Source of the DNA: Bacteroidales bacterium SW299
Lineage (GTDB): Bacteria; Bacteroidota; Bacteroidia; Bacteroidales; Bacteroidaceae
Direction of reading: 5' to 3'
Length of the DNA: 64,000 nt
Assembly: GCA_019550975.1 (NCBI GenBank)
Contig: SDWH01000009.1
Span: 1-64,000 of the forward strand
This document shows positions 37,841 to 46,695 of this stretch, piece after piece. The notes beneath the pieces are model-generated. The model was not told the DNA's origin. It saw only the letters and a list, made by a program, of their open reading frames with translations, and ran no database searches. Within the stretch, counting starts at the first letter, position 1. Each line of letters opens with the position of its first letter. Made by a program: the position numbers and the translations under genes.

Positions 37841-39745
37841 TTATTCCTCCAATTTTTTAATACAAGACTCTATGTCGCTCAAATAGCTCTGCGCATCCTC
37901 TATTGTCCAATAATTATTGTTTCCAGCCGTCGCTGAATAATATTTTAGAAAGACTTGCCTTGTACATGGCGGGACAAACGATGAAGTACTGTTTTGTTCG
38001 TCTGTCATTACCAATTTACCATCTTTCGATAATTTGGGAATTGCTATCAGTTTTCCCTTATCTTTTCCAATAATTATCCTACGTTTCCCGGAAAAGATAG
38101 AGTTCCCATAGCTTCGGTTGGTAGAAGAATCAAGCAAAGCATAATTCCAAATTCGATTTTTCTCTTCTTGAGTCCACTCTATATTACTAAAAGGAACTTC
38201 TTTCTTTATTTCTTCAAACAAAGTTTTATTATCCTCTGATGAAGAATTGAAATACTCTTTTATTTTCTCTTGTAATTCCTCTTTTACGCTTAAATAAATG
38301 TTCAATAGCCACTCTCTTTGAGATTCAACATCTTCTTCCGGATTTGTCGTATTTGAGTTGATGTGTTCAACATCCCAGCTTTCCAATTTATAAAGGTGGA
38401 ATGGGAATTTATAGAATGTTCCCATCTCATATTTTTCATTATGCCGCTGAGATTGGTTCTGATTGATTACTGTCTGAATGTTGTGAAACAATAAAATCGG
38501 TTTACATTCTCTTTTATTACTTCCATCTTCCTTCAATTCAGGACATTTGTCAATTACATTTTTTACTTCATTTCTAAGATTTTTGAGAAATGACTTTTTA
38601 TCGGTCTGTTGATTCCATTTGTACAAAAGGTCTTTAATAGTATTATCTCCTTTGCAATCAATGAGAAAACCAATATAATGAAACAATTCCAAATCATTAT
38701 ACCATTCCTCAAAAGTCTGATAATACCTTTTTACGGTCTTCCAGCATTTGACTATTTTAGAATCTTCTTTTGGGAAATTATTGCATTCTTCTGCTGATAT
38801 ATCAGACTTAAAGTATTCATAAAAATAACGAAATGTTCTATAGTCATCAGTCCCGATTTTTTCTTTATAGTTATCTAACTTTAAATCATTAGCTTCGCAA
38901 ATTAAATCAAAAATAAAGTCTATCCGGGTAGGATGGTCATAACCTTTCTCATGCAGGAAAAGCCAAAACTCATCATTCTGTAATGAGTATTCTATTTTAT
39001 CCCACTCTGAAGCAATTTCTTGTTGGCGCAATTTTATATCTCCATTGGCTTTAATGTCGAAATTTGACCTGTTCAAGAACAAAGCCTTGATAAGTTCAGA
39101 ATTTGTAAGTGATATTTTACCTATATTCAGTCGGGTAAAGACCTTGATTGGATCTTCATCAACTGATTCATACCATATAAAATTCACTTTTTCCAACAAC
39201 TTCTCTTTAAAGTCTTTTATGGAGAAACAATCTTTATCCTTTAGCCATTCACTGATGGCCTGTTTTGCACTGGAAATATGAAAATAATCGATATTTTCCT
39301 CATTCATTTCCAAATTTCCACTCAAAAATTGTTCACTGCCGCTCCTTGTTTCGTACTTCAACGTATAATGCATGTCTGTTATCCCCAAACATTTCATAAG
39401 AATAAAAATAGTGGTTAAACGTTGCTGCCCGTCTATCACTTCCCATGTCCCTTTGAGATAATCATAGACATCATTGATATCCCTGGCTTCTTCTTTTATC
39501 TTTTTAAATATATCCTTTTCACGCCGCTTTACAACCAAAGGTTGTAAACAATAAAAGCCATTATTGTCATTAAATTCATTAATGTCATTCAACAAATCCT
39601 TGATCTGCTGTTCCGTCCAGCGATAGCCTCGTTGATAATTGGGAATGTAGAAATTCATTCCACAAAGTTCTGTGACGGTTTTTAGTCCGATTTTATTGTC
39701 GCTGCAATTATTTCGTTCAAATGTTTGAGTCATAGTTATATCCAT
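37841..39745 (-). CDS. DUF262 + DUF1524 (HNH) nuclease-like protein
   Basis: A 634-residue GmrSD-type protein. The DUF262 part has FYIPNYQRGYRWTEQQIKDLLNDI (from residue 32) and WEVIDGQQRLTTIFILMKCL (101-120). The C-terminal DUF1524 region has WDVEHINSN (457-465; the His is the HNH general base candidate) and the downstream ALLDSSTNRSYGNSIFSGKRR pattern typical of the family. Relatives include type IV restriction enzymes that cut modified phage DNA and SspE. A second ATG at 39733 is possible. It comes 100 bases after the WYL regulator gene and 2 bases before the second DUF262 gene. Confidence 0.87.
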   Translation of the reverse strand: MDITMTQTFERNNCSDNKIGLKTVTELCGMNFYIPNYQRGYRWTEQQIKDLLNDINEFNDNNGFYCLQPLVVKRREKDIFKKIKEEARDINDVYDYLKGTWEVIDGQQRLTTIFILMKCLGITDMHYTLKYETRSGSEQFLSGNLEMNEENIDYFHISSAKQAISEWLKDKDCFSIKDFKEKLLEKVNFIWYESVDEDPIKVFTRLNIGKISLTNSELIKALFLNRSNFDIKANGDIKLRQQEIASEWDKIEYSLQNDEFWLFLHEKGYDHPTRIDFIFDLICEANDLKLDNYKEKIGTDDYRTFRYFYEYFKSDISAEECNNFPKEDSKIVKCWKTVKRYYQTFEEWYNDLELFHYIGFLIDCKGDNTIKDLLYKWNQQTDKKSFLKNLRNEVKNVIDKCPELKEDGSNKRECKPILLFHNIQTVINQNQSQRHNEKYEMGTFYKFPFHLYKLESWDVEHINSNTTNPEEDVESQREWLLNIYLSVKEELQEKIKEYFNSSSEDNKTLFEEIKKEVPFSNIEWTQEEKNRIWNYALLDSSTNRSYGNSIFSGKRRIIIGKDKGKLIAIPKLSKDGKLVMTDEQNSTSSFVPPCTRQVFLKYYSATAGNNNYWTIEDAQSYLSDIESCIKKLEE

Positions 39746-39845
39746 TAAAGTTTTCTATTATTCTAAATATCTGCCATATCATTCATCTCCCTTAAATACA
39801 GCCTTGCACATATTTTCGTATCTTCAGGACGAATGCCATAAATTT

Positions 39846-40775
39846 TCATGTTCCAGCACTGTCCTCTTTCTTTTTATAGTAAGACAAAATGTTTTCTGCA
39901 ATACGGCACATGCCTTCCCTTACCCACTGCGGTTCGATTATCTCTATCTGGTCTCCCTGCTGGAGAAGTGCCTGAAAAAAATCGTATGTAGGGCGTACAT
40001 GGAACTCCAGAGTAATCGAATTGTCATCGCGGGCTATCTCTTTTTGGCTTTCGTGAATGGGAAGTGTAGAAAGATACTTTACCGCCCAATGATATGCCTT
40101 GATTACAACCCGTTCAATGTCATACTCCCTGCCGGCCATGATACCTACACATCCTTCAAAATAGCGGTTGATATCAAAAGATTCAGGCAGATTGAATGTT
40201 TTGTCTGTTATATCCACATGCTGCATCCTATCCAAAGCATATGTCCTTACTTCACCATAATACGGAGACCTTCCGATAAGATACCACCGGCGGCTTGCCA
40301 CTTTCAGGTGATAAGGTTCGACCTCAAAGGTAGTCGGATGCGCGCGCCCGAATCCTTGATGTGTTATCTCTATGACTCTGTTCTGACGCATGGCCTGAAG
40401 TATCAACTGAAGGTATTTATTACCGGAAGGCATTTTCTCAAAAGAAATCCTTCCGCTCAGTTTTATGTCAGCCTGAACCTGATTTAATGTAGCGTATGAG
40501 TCAATCAGCCAAGAACGAAGACCGTCACCTTTGAGCAACTCATCATCTTCTATATAATAGCCATACCCTCTTTTATCGCATTCAATGATAACATCGAAAA
40601 TAGACTCTACCGCCTCCTTGTGGTGCATGAAAGTCCGCCACGGCAGAGGCTTTCCATCCCCCAGCCCTGAGTCTTCCCACTTTTCGCTTATTTCTTTAAA
40701 AGTGATGTAAGGATGGCTTCTGATCAGATCTATCAGCCATACATAACGGCCAAATTTGTTTGCAGCCATAGTCAT
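39846..40775 (-). CDS. WYL-domain transcriptional regulator
   Basis: A 309-residue regulator. An N-terminal winged-helix-like region (about residues 5-70, RYVWLIDLIRSHPYITFKEISEKW) is followed by a WYL domain with VEPYHLKVASRRWYLIGRSPYYGEVRTYALDRM, where the WYL triad is literal. A C-terminal WCX-like part contains SITLEFHVRPTYDFFQALLQQGDQIEIIEP. WYL regulators commonly control phage-defence islands and may sense nucleic acid or nucleotides. It has its own -7 box and lies between the AAA gene and the DUF262 pair, so it is a candidate local repressor. Start at 40775 or at the ATG at 40769. Confidence 0.9.
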   Translation of the reverse strand: MTMAANKFGRYVWLIDLIRSHPYITFKEISEKWEDSGLGDGKPLPWRTFMHHKEAVESIFDVIIECDKRGYGYYIEDDELLKGDGLRSWLIDSYATLNQVQADIKLSGRISFEKMPSGNKYLQLILQAMRQNRVIEITHQGFGRAHPTTFEVEPYHLKVASRRWYLIGRSPYYGEVRTYALDRMQHVDITDKTFNLPESFDINRYFEGCVGIMAGREYDIERVVIKAYHWAVKYLSTLPIHESQKEIARDDNSITLEFHVRPTYDFFQALLQQGDQIEIIEPQWVREGMCRIAENILSYYKKKEDSAGT

Positions 40776-40791
40776 TTAGCTTTAATTATTA

Positions 40792-40799
40792 CAAATCTA
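40792..40799 (-). promoter_or_regulatory. -7 promoter box for the WYL regulator
   Basis: TAGATTTG on the minus strand matches TAnnTTTG, 16 bases before the ATG at 40775. It would let the WYL-DUF262-DUF262-phosphoesterase genes be transcribed separately from the AAA gene. Confidence 0.55.
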
Positions 40800-40862
40800 A
40801 GAATTAATTATATAAAATAAAAGGAATCAATTGGTTATTGCTGTTTGCTTTATCCTGAACAA

Positions 40863-42956
40863 TTAACGGCTGAAGCCTATTTTAGTATAAGGTTTGGATA
40901 TTTTTTCCTCTCCGCAAAGCCTGTCAATAATATCAATCGAAGGACATACCCCGTCTATCACTTCCATCATTGTTGCTTTACGGACGATATTATCTATTTC
41001 CCCGCCACTGAAATCATAGTCAGAGGCAAGACGCGCGGCATCATCCAGACTTAATCCGGATAATTTATCCAACCATATATTGCGTTTGGCTTCCACAGTT
41101 GGCCGTTCAAACCGGATCTTGAATAAAAAGCGACGTTCAAAAGCCTTGTCAAGGTTATCTGCAAGGTTTGTTGTGGCAATCAATATGCCGTCCAGCTTTT
41201 CCATTTCTTCCAAAATGATATTCTGAATGATGTTTTCGGTCTGATCGGTACTCCGGCCTCCATCCATGTTATGTCGTTTTGAAAAGATGGCATCCGCTTC
41301 GTTGAAAAGCAGTATAGGCTTGACGGATGAACGCTTGCACATCCGCTTGTAACGGGTAAAAATGCCCTTGACTATCTTCTCGCTTTCACCATACCACATA
41401 CTCTTAGCCGCACTTATATCCACATGGATGATGTCTCGTCCGCTTTGTCTTGCCCATTGCATGACCGATTCTGTCTTTCCTGTACCCGGCGCGCCATACA
41501 GCAGGACAGCAATACCTTTTGCAAGTCCTTTTAATTCAAGCCGCTTTACAAGCGACTGATAGTTCTGCTCTTGCAACGTGTTTCCGACCAGTGTCAGTTG
41601 TTCCTGCTCCTTAGCGGAGAAGAACAATCGTTTTTCTTTGATATCTGTGCATGCGATAAGCTCCTTCTTGTCCACTTTCTCGATAAAAAGCTGAGCGTCT
41701 TCCTCGAAATAGAGTTCCTTAGCTTTATCGGTCAGTTTAAGCACAGTGTATTCCCCGAAGAAACTGGTTTCGGTTACCATCTCCACAAGGTCAAGCCGCT
41801 GCATCTTGTGCATCTCATCCTTAAAAAGTTTCAAGTTGACATTACGTTCCTTAACCGCATACAATTCATTTAACTCTCTCGATATGCTTATCACATCTCC
41901 ATTGGCGCAGGCATCACAAACGATATAGAACAACGCACGGAAATCCTCTTCGGATAAAATATCCTTTATTTTTTGCAGACTGGCAATGTGGCGGTTGGAA
42001 TCCTCCATCTGACGAATTTTAGCTGCAAGACGCACCATTGCCCGCGGATTTTCCACATCATGTTCCTTGCTATGAACATATTCCTTGACTTCGTGCACGA
42101 ATGAATATCGGTTAAGGCCTGAATATTGCTTGCCGAACGCTCCGAAATCTTCACCAAGAAAAAGTTTCCGTCCGGCTACAGTCAGAAGAATATCTTCCTT
42201 ATCCCCGGATATTTCCACCAGATCTGCCTGAATCAACGGATGACTCCCATCCAACAGGGATTTTCTTTCCCTGAAGCGGACACCGTATGCCTCATACATA
42301 TCCCTTAGCGTGCTGGTCAAGTCAGAACGTCCGTTGCCGTCACGGTCAAAAAAATCATAGCATACTTCATAAAACAAGGCACGTGCCGGAATGCTTGTTA
42401 TTACAGCTTGTAAATCTTTTACCAAAGGCATTGCCATATTTTCTTCTTCCGTTTGTTCTATAAATTGAAAAAGAGCTTCTGCCGTCACATTGTTATCCTG
42501 TATTTGCGCATCAACCAGCTTGCAGAAATCATACCTGTCAAACTCTTTTTCCAGAATGCGTGCCTCGCGAAATTCCGGTTTCTTGTTTTCAAGAATGCAG
42601 CTAATGGCATAATTGCTTGCCATGAAATTCTGCCGTGCCATTCGACACTCGCCCAAATCTGTTTGGACAACAAGCCCTTTCTTTACGAGCGACTTAAGGG
42701 CAGAAACATACTCCATGATATCCAATTGGGTACATCCGAAATACGCAGCCATATCTCCAAGATCACAACTGTATCCGGAACAACTCTTGTCAAACAGTGC
42801 GGTAAAAAGAATCGCTTCATCTTTACTGTCCAAGTTCAAAGCCTGTACAACTCCTTCAAGAGCAAGTGTCACATCTTTACCGCCGAGCCGCTTCAACTTA
42901 CTGTCATGCAACTTTGAAGCTGCAACCTTAATGAACTGTATCAATGTCTTTTCCAT
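40863..42956 (-). CDS. AAA+ ATPase with long uncharacterised N-terminus
   Basis: A 697-residue protein. The C-terminal 220 residues are a classic-type AAA+ module: Walker A GAPGTGKT (near 488-495), Walker B ILLFNEADA (near 548-556), sensor ATTN (near 595) and arginine finger region FERRF (near 608). The Walker B has Asn in place of the usual Asp before Glu (FNEAD), as in some bacterial AAA groups. The first 470 residues contain helical, winged-helix-like stretches (EYVSALKSLVKKGLVVQTDLGECRM, and again near 390-420) and no recognised domain. The protein might remodel a protein or DNA complex. It leads the DUF262 cluster with a -7 box and a short leader. Confidence 0.82.
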   Translation of the reverse strand: MEKTLIQFIKVAASKLHDSKLKRLGGKDVTLALEGVVQALNLDSKDEAILFTALFDKSCSGYSCDLGDMAAYFGCTQLDIMEYVSALKSLVKKGLVVQTDLGECRMARQNFMASNYAISCILENKKPEFREARILEKEFDRYDFCKLVDAQIQDNNVTAEALFQFIEQTEEENMAMPLVKDLQAVITSIPARALFYEVCYDFFDRDGNGRSDLTSTLRDMYEAYGVRFRERKSLLDGSHPLIQADLVEISGDKEDILLTVAGRKLFLGEDFGAFGKQYSGLNRYSFVHEVKEYVHSKEHDVENPRAMVRLAAKIRQMEDSNRHIASLQKIKDILSEEDFRALFYIVCDACANGDVISISRELNELYAVKERNVNLKLFKDEMHKMQRLDLVEMVTETSFFGEYTVLKLTDKAKELYFEEDAQLFIEKVDKKELIACTDIKEKRLFFSAKEQEQLTLVGNTLQEQNYQSLVKRLELKGLAKGIAVLLYGAPGTGKTESVMQWARQSGRDIIHVDISAAKSMWYGESEKIVKGIFTRYKRMCKRSSVKPILLFNEADAIFSKRHNMDGGRSTDQTENIIQNIILEEMEKLDGILIATTNLADNLDKAFERRFLFKIRFERPTVEAKRNIWLDKLSGLSLDDAARLASDYDFSGGEIDNIVRKATMMEVIDGVCPSIDIIDRLCGEEKISKPYTKIGFSR

Positions 42957-43323
42957 AACAACTATTAATTATGCCACAAAATTACACACACATATATGCC
43001 AAATACAGACATATACATGTATACTATCTGCAACGGCACATAAAAAATTTGCTTTAAATGAAAGGGCTGTAGAAAGCGGCAATAATAAAAAAAACGCTCG
43101 TTATGCTTTTCATCCGATAAATTATGCTACCTGGAAAGAGTCATTTGACAGAAAGAAATACAATGCATATCGCAGAAATTGCAACTGCCACCAGATCATT
43201 ATCCCGCTCTTCGGAAAATGTTTATAAGCGGGTTATTGCTAATATATTCCTGTTTTAATATCGTTATTTCAAAAAAAGACGTATCTTTACATCAGATTCA
43301 ATAACCAATAAAATTTTTAGATT
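42957..43323. other. Intergenic region with AAA-gene promoter and a palindrome
   Basis: This 367-base gap separates divergent genes. On the minus strand TAATTTTG (42977-42984) is a -7 box for the AAA gene. A perfect 12-base palindrome TATACATGTATA lies at 43012-43023, upstream of it. Toward the plus-strand gene at 43324 the sequence TATCTTTA near 43283 is one base off the -7 consensus. No further gene was seen; a plus-strand frame across 42613-43227 is mostly antisense to the AAA gene. Confidence 0.5.
42977..42984 (-). promoter_or_regulatory. -7 promoter box for the AAA gene
   Basis: TAATTTTG on the minus strand fits TAnnTTTG and lies 20 bases before the ATG at 42956. A TTTG on the same strand (43000-43003) is 15 bases further upstream, shorter than the usual -33 spacing. 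Confidence 0.5.
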
Positions 43324-43602
43324 ATGGCAAAAAGAAGAATGTTGAAAAAGAAAATTAATGATATCATAGACATTGCAGCAGGATTGTGTCTGATAGAAGC
43401 CGCCAGGGCATCGGGCGAAAAGCGCAAAGAATACGGCAAGCTCTTCATGGAAATCGACGACATGCGGGATGAAATCATAAAGAGAATCAGCCATACCGAA
43501 CCGGGAAGCGTGAAGCTTTTCTACAAGAAGCTGCAGGATGATTTCGATAAAGGCATGATCGGATTTTTCGCCAAACTCGAAGAACTGGGAAAGGACGAGT
43601 GA
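43324..43602 (+). CDS. Small conserved hypothetical protein
   Basis: A 92-residue, charged, helical protein with no signal peptide or membrane segment. The sequence is basic at the start (MAKRRMLKKKIND) and then alternates acidic and basic residues. I do not recognise a domain with a known function. It ends one base before the start of the acyltransferase gene, so the two are very probably co-transcribed and translationally coupled. Confidence 0.7.
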   Translation: MAKRRMLKKKINDIIDIAAGLCLIEAARASGEKRKEYGKLFMEIDDMRDEIIKRISHTEPGSVKLFYKKLQDDFDKGMIGFFAKLEELGKDE

Positions 43603-43603
43603 T

Positions 43604-44167
43604 ATGAAACAGGCTGTCTGCCGTTTCATCTATCACAAGCTGCTGGGATGGAAGGCAAAGGTAAGCGTTCCGGACTTCAAGAAGTGTATCATCTGTGCCG
43701 CACCGCACACAACAAACTGGGACCTGATCATCGGAAAACTGTTTATCGGCGCCATCGGACGTGAATCCGGATTCCTGATGAAAAAGGAATGGTTCTTCTT
43801 CCCGCTGGGAGCGATATTCCGAAGCATGGGAGGGATACCGGTTCATCGCGGGAAACACACTTCACTGGTCGACCAGCTGATCGAACGGGTGAAGCAAAGC
43901 GATACGTTTCATCTGGCTATTACGCCGGAAGGCACACGGTCGGCCAATCCCGACTGGAAGAAGGGTTTCTACTACATTGCTTTAGGAGCCGGGATTCCGA
44001 TTGTACTCATAGGCATTGACTATGAAAAGAAATGCATCTTTGCCGACAAGTATCTCATACCCAGCGGGGACATCGACAAAGACATGAAAGACATCAAGCT
44101 CTATTTCAAGGATTTCAAGGGGAAGCATCCCGAGAAGTTCGATATAGGGATGGTACAACCGTCTTGA
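43604..44167 (+). CDS. PlsC-like 1-acylglycerol-3-phosphate acyltransferase family protein
   Basis: A 187-residue lysophospholipid acyltransferase-type enzyme. The catalytic HX4D motif is HTTNWD (near residues 34-39), followed by MKKEWFFFPLGAIFRSMGGIPVHRG and the substrate-binding TPEGTRS (near 103-109). It is short for PlsC, lacking the usual N-terminal membrane helix, as in many Bacteroidetes paralogues. It may acylate a glycerolipid or another amine or hydroxyl lipid; the substrate cannot be read from the sequence. It is convergent with the peptide transporter gene. Confidence 0.87.
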   Translation: MKQAVCRFIYHKLLGWKAKVSVPDFKKCIICAAPHTTNWDLIIGKLFIGAIGRESGFLMKKEWFFFPLGAIFRSMGGIPVHRGKHTSLVDQLIERVKQSDTFHLAITPEGTRSANPDWKKGFYYIALGAGIPIVLIGIDYEKKCIFADKYLIPSGDIDKDMKDIKLYFKDFKGKHPEKFDIGMVQPS

Positions 44168-44206
44168 AGCGCATAACCATCAGAAGGATGTGTCATGACC
44201 GGACAT

Positions 44207-44250
44207 CATGCGCAGAAACACCTCGGCACTGCCGGACATTTCTGCGCATG
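44207..44250. terminator. Long hairpin between convergent genes
   Basis: Two perfect 12-base arms (44207-44218 and 44239-44250) face each other across a 20-base loop, between the stops of the acyltransferase and the peptide transporter. No T run follows on either strand, so termination is likely but not of the textbook kind. Confidence 0.5.
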
Positions 44251-44275
44251 AGATTCCGTTTGTGGCACATCTTTT

Positions 44276-45838
44276 TCATTTCTTGTCGGCATGGGCGTCC
44301 ATCATCCGCTGCAGCTTTCCGGAAAGCAGGAAAAGAACAACCGCTGCCGCACCGCTCATGAAAACAAACAGCATGAAGAAATCAAACAGATTTTCTATTC
44401 TATACCCCATGAAACTGCGCACCGTTCCGTTCTCCGGATAATAACCGCTCAGAAGTCCCGCAAACTTGTTGGCAGCCGATGTGCTGAGGTACCACACTCC
44501 CATCAGAAGAGAAGAAAAGCGGGCTGGCGACAGCTGGTAGACAATCGACAGTCCGATGGGTGCCAGACAAAGCTCGCCCATTGTATGGATAAGGTAAAGC
44601 CCCGTAAGCCAAATCATGCTTACCTTCATGTCCGGCTCCACGCCTTTCACGCCGAAAGCGATATACAGATAGCCCAAAGAAAGCAGCAGCAGTCCGATTG
44701 CCTGCTTCCGGGGAGAACAAGGCTCCATCCCGCGCTTGCGCAGAAAAGACCAGACCGAAGAGAACAGAGGAGCCAGCACTACAATCATGATGGGATTGAA
44801 CGACTGGAAATAAGAAGCCGGCATCTCCCACCCTCCGATGTGCCGGTCGGTCTGCTCGTCGGCAAAGAAGGTAAGCGACGCTCCGGCCTGCTCATAGGCC
44901 GACCAGAAGAATATCACAAAGAAGGCGATGATATAGATGACCCCGATCCGCATTTTCTCTGCACGCGCCAGCGAACGGTCGGTGATGATGACTATCGGCA
45001 CCACAATGGTTGTGGCATAGATGAGCGAGCCGATCCAGTCGGCACCGGCAAAACAGTGTGAAGCTCCGGCATCCCAGTTCACCGAGAACAGGAGCGTAAG
45101 CGCAACCGTGCTGACAGCCATAAGCCACACGCGCGCCGACGATGCTTTCTGACCGCCCCCTGCTTTCTCTTTTTTACGCGCGTCCGCCTTTACGGGAGCC
45201 GTTCCCACCGGATTTCCGCAGGGATCACAGATGTATTTGTTCTTGAAAATCTGAAACACGGCAGCGCCGAGCAGCATCCCGATACATGCAGCCAGAAAGC
45301 CCCATTTGAAGTCTTCGGGATGTCCCGTATTTCCTACAAGCCCGCAGATCAGCGGAGCTATCGTGGAACCTACATTCACCCCCATATAGAAGATGGTGAA
45401 AGCCGAATCCTTCCGCTCGTCATCGTCTGCATAAAGGCGTCCGACCATGGTCGAGATATTGGGCTTGAAGAATCCGTTTCCAAGAATCAGAAGCCCCAGC
45501 CCGCAGAACATCAGGTATTTGGCCAGTCCGGCCTCATGAAAATAACACGCGCTGAGAAAAAGCAGAAACTGGCCCAGAGCCATAGTCAGCGCTCCTGCCA
45601 CGATCGAGCGCCGGTTTCCCCAATAGCGGTCGGCTATGTAGCCGCCGATAAGCGGAGTCAGATAAACCAGCCCCGTATAGCTTCCGTAAACTTGCGATGC
45701 CGTTTCCTTGTCGAACAGCAATGCCTGCACCATGTAGAGCATAAACAGTGCCCTCATGCCGTAATAGCTGAATCTCTCCCACATTTCTGTGACAAAGAGA
45801 AGATAAAGTCCTTTCGGATGTCCTTTTGTCGTACTCAT
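44276..45838 (-). CDS. POT-family proton-coupled oligopeptide transporter
   Basis: A 520-residue inner-membrane transporter for di- and tripeptides. EMWERFSYYGMRALFMLYM (residues 14-32) is the ExxERFxYYG signature of the POT/PTR2 family. The FYMGVNVGSTIAPLICG segment is the second family motif. About 14 hydrophobic segments are visible; a charged cytoplasmic loop (about 205-230, KADARKKEKAGGGQKASS) divides the halves. It has its own -7 box. Confidence 0.93.
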   Translation of the reverse strand: MSTTKGHPKGLYLLFVTEMWERFSYYGMRALFMLYMVQALLFDKETASQVYGSYTGLVYLTPLIGGYIADRYWGNRRSIVAGALTMALGQFLLFLSACYFHEAGLAKYLMFCGLGLLILGNGFFKPNISTMVGRLYADDDERKDSAFTIFYMGVNVGSTIAPLICGLVGNTGHPEDFKWGFLAACIGMLLGAAVFQIFKNKYICDPCGNPVGTAPVKADARKKEKAGGGQKASSARVWLMAVSTVALTLLFSVNWDAGASHCFAGADWIGSLIYATTIVVPIVIITDRSLARAEKMRIGVIYIIAFFVIFFWSAYEQAGASLTFFADEQTDRHIGGWEMPASYFQSFNPIMIVVLAPLFSSVWSFLRKRGMEPCSPRKQAIGLLLLSLGYLYIAFGVKGVEPDMKVSMIWLTGLYLIHTMGELCLAPIGLSIVYQLSPARFSSLLMGVWYLSTSAANKFAGLLSGYYPENGTVRSFMGYRIENLFDFFMLFVFMSGAAAVVLFLLSGKLQRMMDAHADKK

Positions 45839-45884
45839 TCTTTTTTCTGTCGATAAAAATTACCTGTTTTTCATTAACCGACTG

Positions 45885-45892
45885 CAAAAGTA
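45885..45892 (-). promoter_or_regulatory. -7 promoter box for the POT transporter gene
   Basis: TACTTTTG on the minus strand matches TAnnTTTG, 46 bases before the ATG at 45838. Confidence 0.55.
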
Positions 45893-45941
45893 ACGAATAT
45901 TTCCTGTTCCGGCAACATAAAGACAAGGAGTGTGCAAAGAA

Positions 45942-46550
45942 TCAGCGAGCTTCAGCCCGGTCAATCAGCTGGAAAGCGGCGGTTACGCGGTCCATAAAAT
46001 CCGCAGAAGGAGCCACAGCCATCAGCTGGAGGACAAGATCGTTCACGTCCGCCTTCCGGTCAAGTTCAAGCGTCTTCTTCAGGTCCCCAAGCGACTCTTC
46101 ATATTTTCCCGTTTCCAGATAAAGCTGCGCACGCGCCTTGTAGTTCTCTGCATCAGACGGACTCAGACGGATCGCTTCGTCGAGATCCTGCTGAGCCGCC
46201 TCCCACTGCTTCAGTTCCGTAAGCAGCACGCCGCGCGAATAGCGGGCAAACGAGAGGTATTCGGAATCATCCGCCGGTATCAGCTCCAGGCTCGACTGGA
46301 GTGCCTGAAGCGCCAGTTTTGTGTCGCCGCAGCAGTTGCATATCAGCGCCATATAGCAGTGTGCGTAACCGTTGTCCGGATGCTCCGTGATTTCAGCATT
46401 CAGGTATTTGTATGCAGTGACCGGATCACCGTCATTGAGCGCTTCCACCCCTTTTACATAGTTGTCGCTCGCCGGACGGGCAGGCTGCCCGGCGTATACA
46501 AAGCCGCAAAGAGCGGACAAGCAAGCCAAAAGAATCATTCGTGTTTTCAT
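45942..46550 (-). CDS. Exported TPR-repeat protein
   Basis: A 202-residue protein starting at the ATG at 46550, from which a signal peptide is clear (MKTRMILLACLSALCGFVYAG); the longer frame would use TTG. Three or four TPR helical pairs follow (AYKYLNAEITEHPDNGYAHCYMALI, ALQALQSSLELIPADDSEYLSFARY, AAQQDLDEAIRLSPSDAENYKARAQLYLE). These are protein-interaction repeats of unknown partner, probably periplasmic. A -7 box (TAGATTTG) lies upstream. Confidence 0.85.
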   Translation of the reverse strand: MKTRMILLACLSALCGFVYAGQPARPASDNYVKGVEALNDGDPVTAYKYLNAEITEHPDNGYAHCYMALICNCCGDTKLALQALQSSLELIPADDSEYLSFARYSRGVLLTELKQWEAAQQDLDEAIRLSPSDAENYKARAQLYLETGKYEESLGDLKKTLELDRKADVNDLVLQLMAVAPSADFMDRVTAAFQLIDRAEAR

Positions 46551-46581
46551 GGTGTTCTCACAGTTAAATTTCAAACGTCGG

Positions 46582-46589
46582 CAAATCTA
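46582..46589 (-). promoter_or_regulatory. -7 promoter box for the TPR gene
   Basis: TAGATTTG on the minus strand, 32 bases before the ATG at 46550, matches TAnnTTTG. Confidence 0.5.
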
Positions 46590-46666
46590 TGAACAAATTT
46601 GATAACCTGCAACAGAATCCTGCAAAATTCTCACGAGGTTTTATTAGATAGATAAAAAACGTCTAA

Positions 46667-46678
46667 GAAACTGTTTTG
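46667..46678 (+). repeat. IS5-like terminal inverted repeat, left
   Basis: GAAACTGTTTTG follows TAA (46664-46666). Its exact inverted partner CAAAACAGTTTC lies at 51740-51751 and is followed by TAA (51752-51754). IS5-family elements of the IS1031/IS427 groups make short TNA-type target duplications. The transposase fragment starts only about 20 bases inside this end, so internal sequence has been lost. Confidence 0.55.
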
Positions 46679-46695
46679 AATTGATTTAAGAATAA

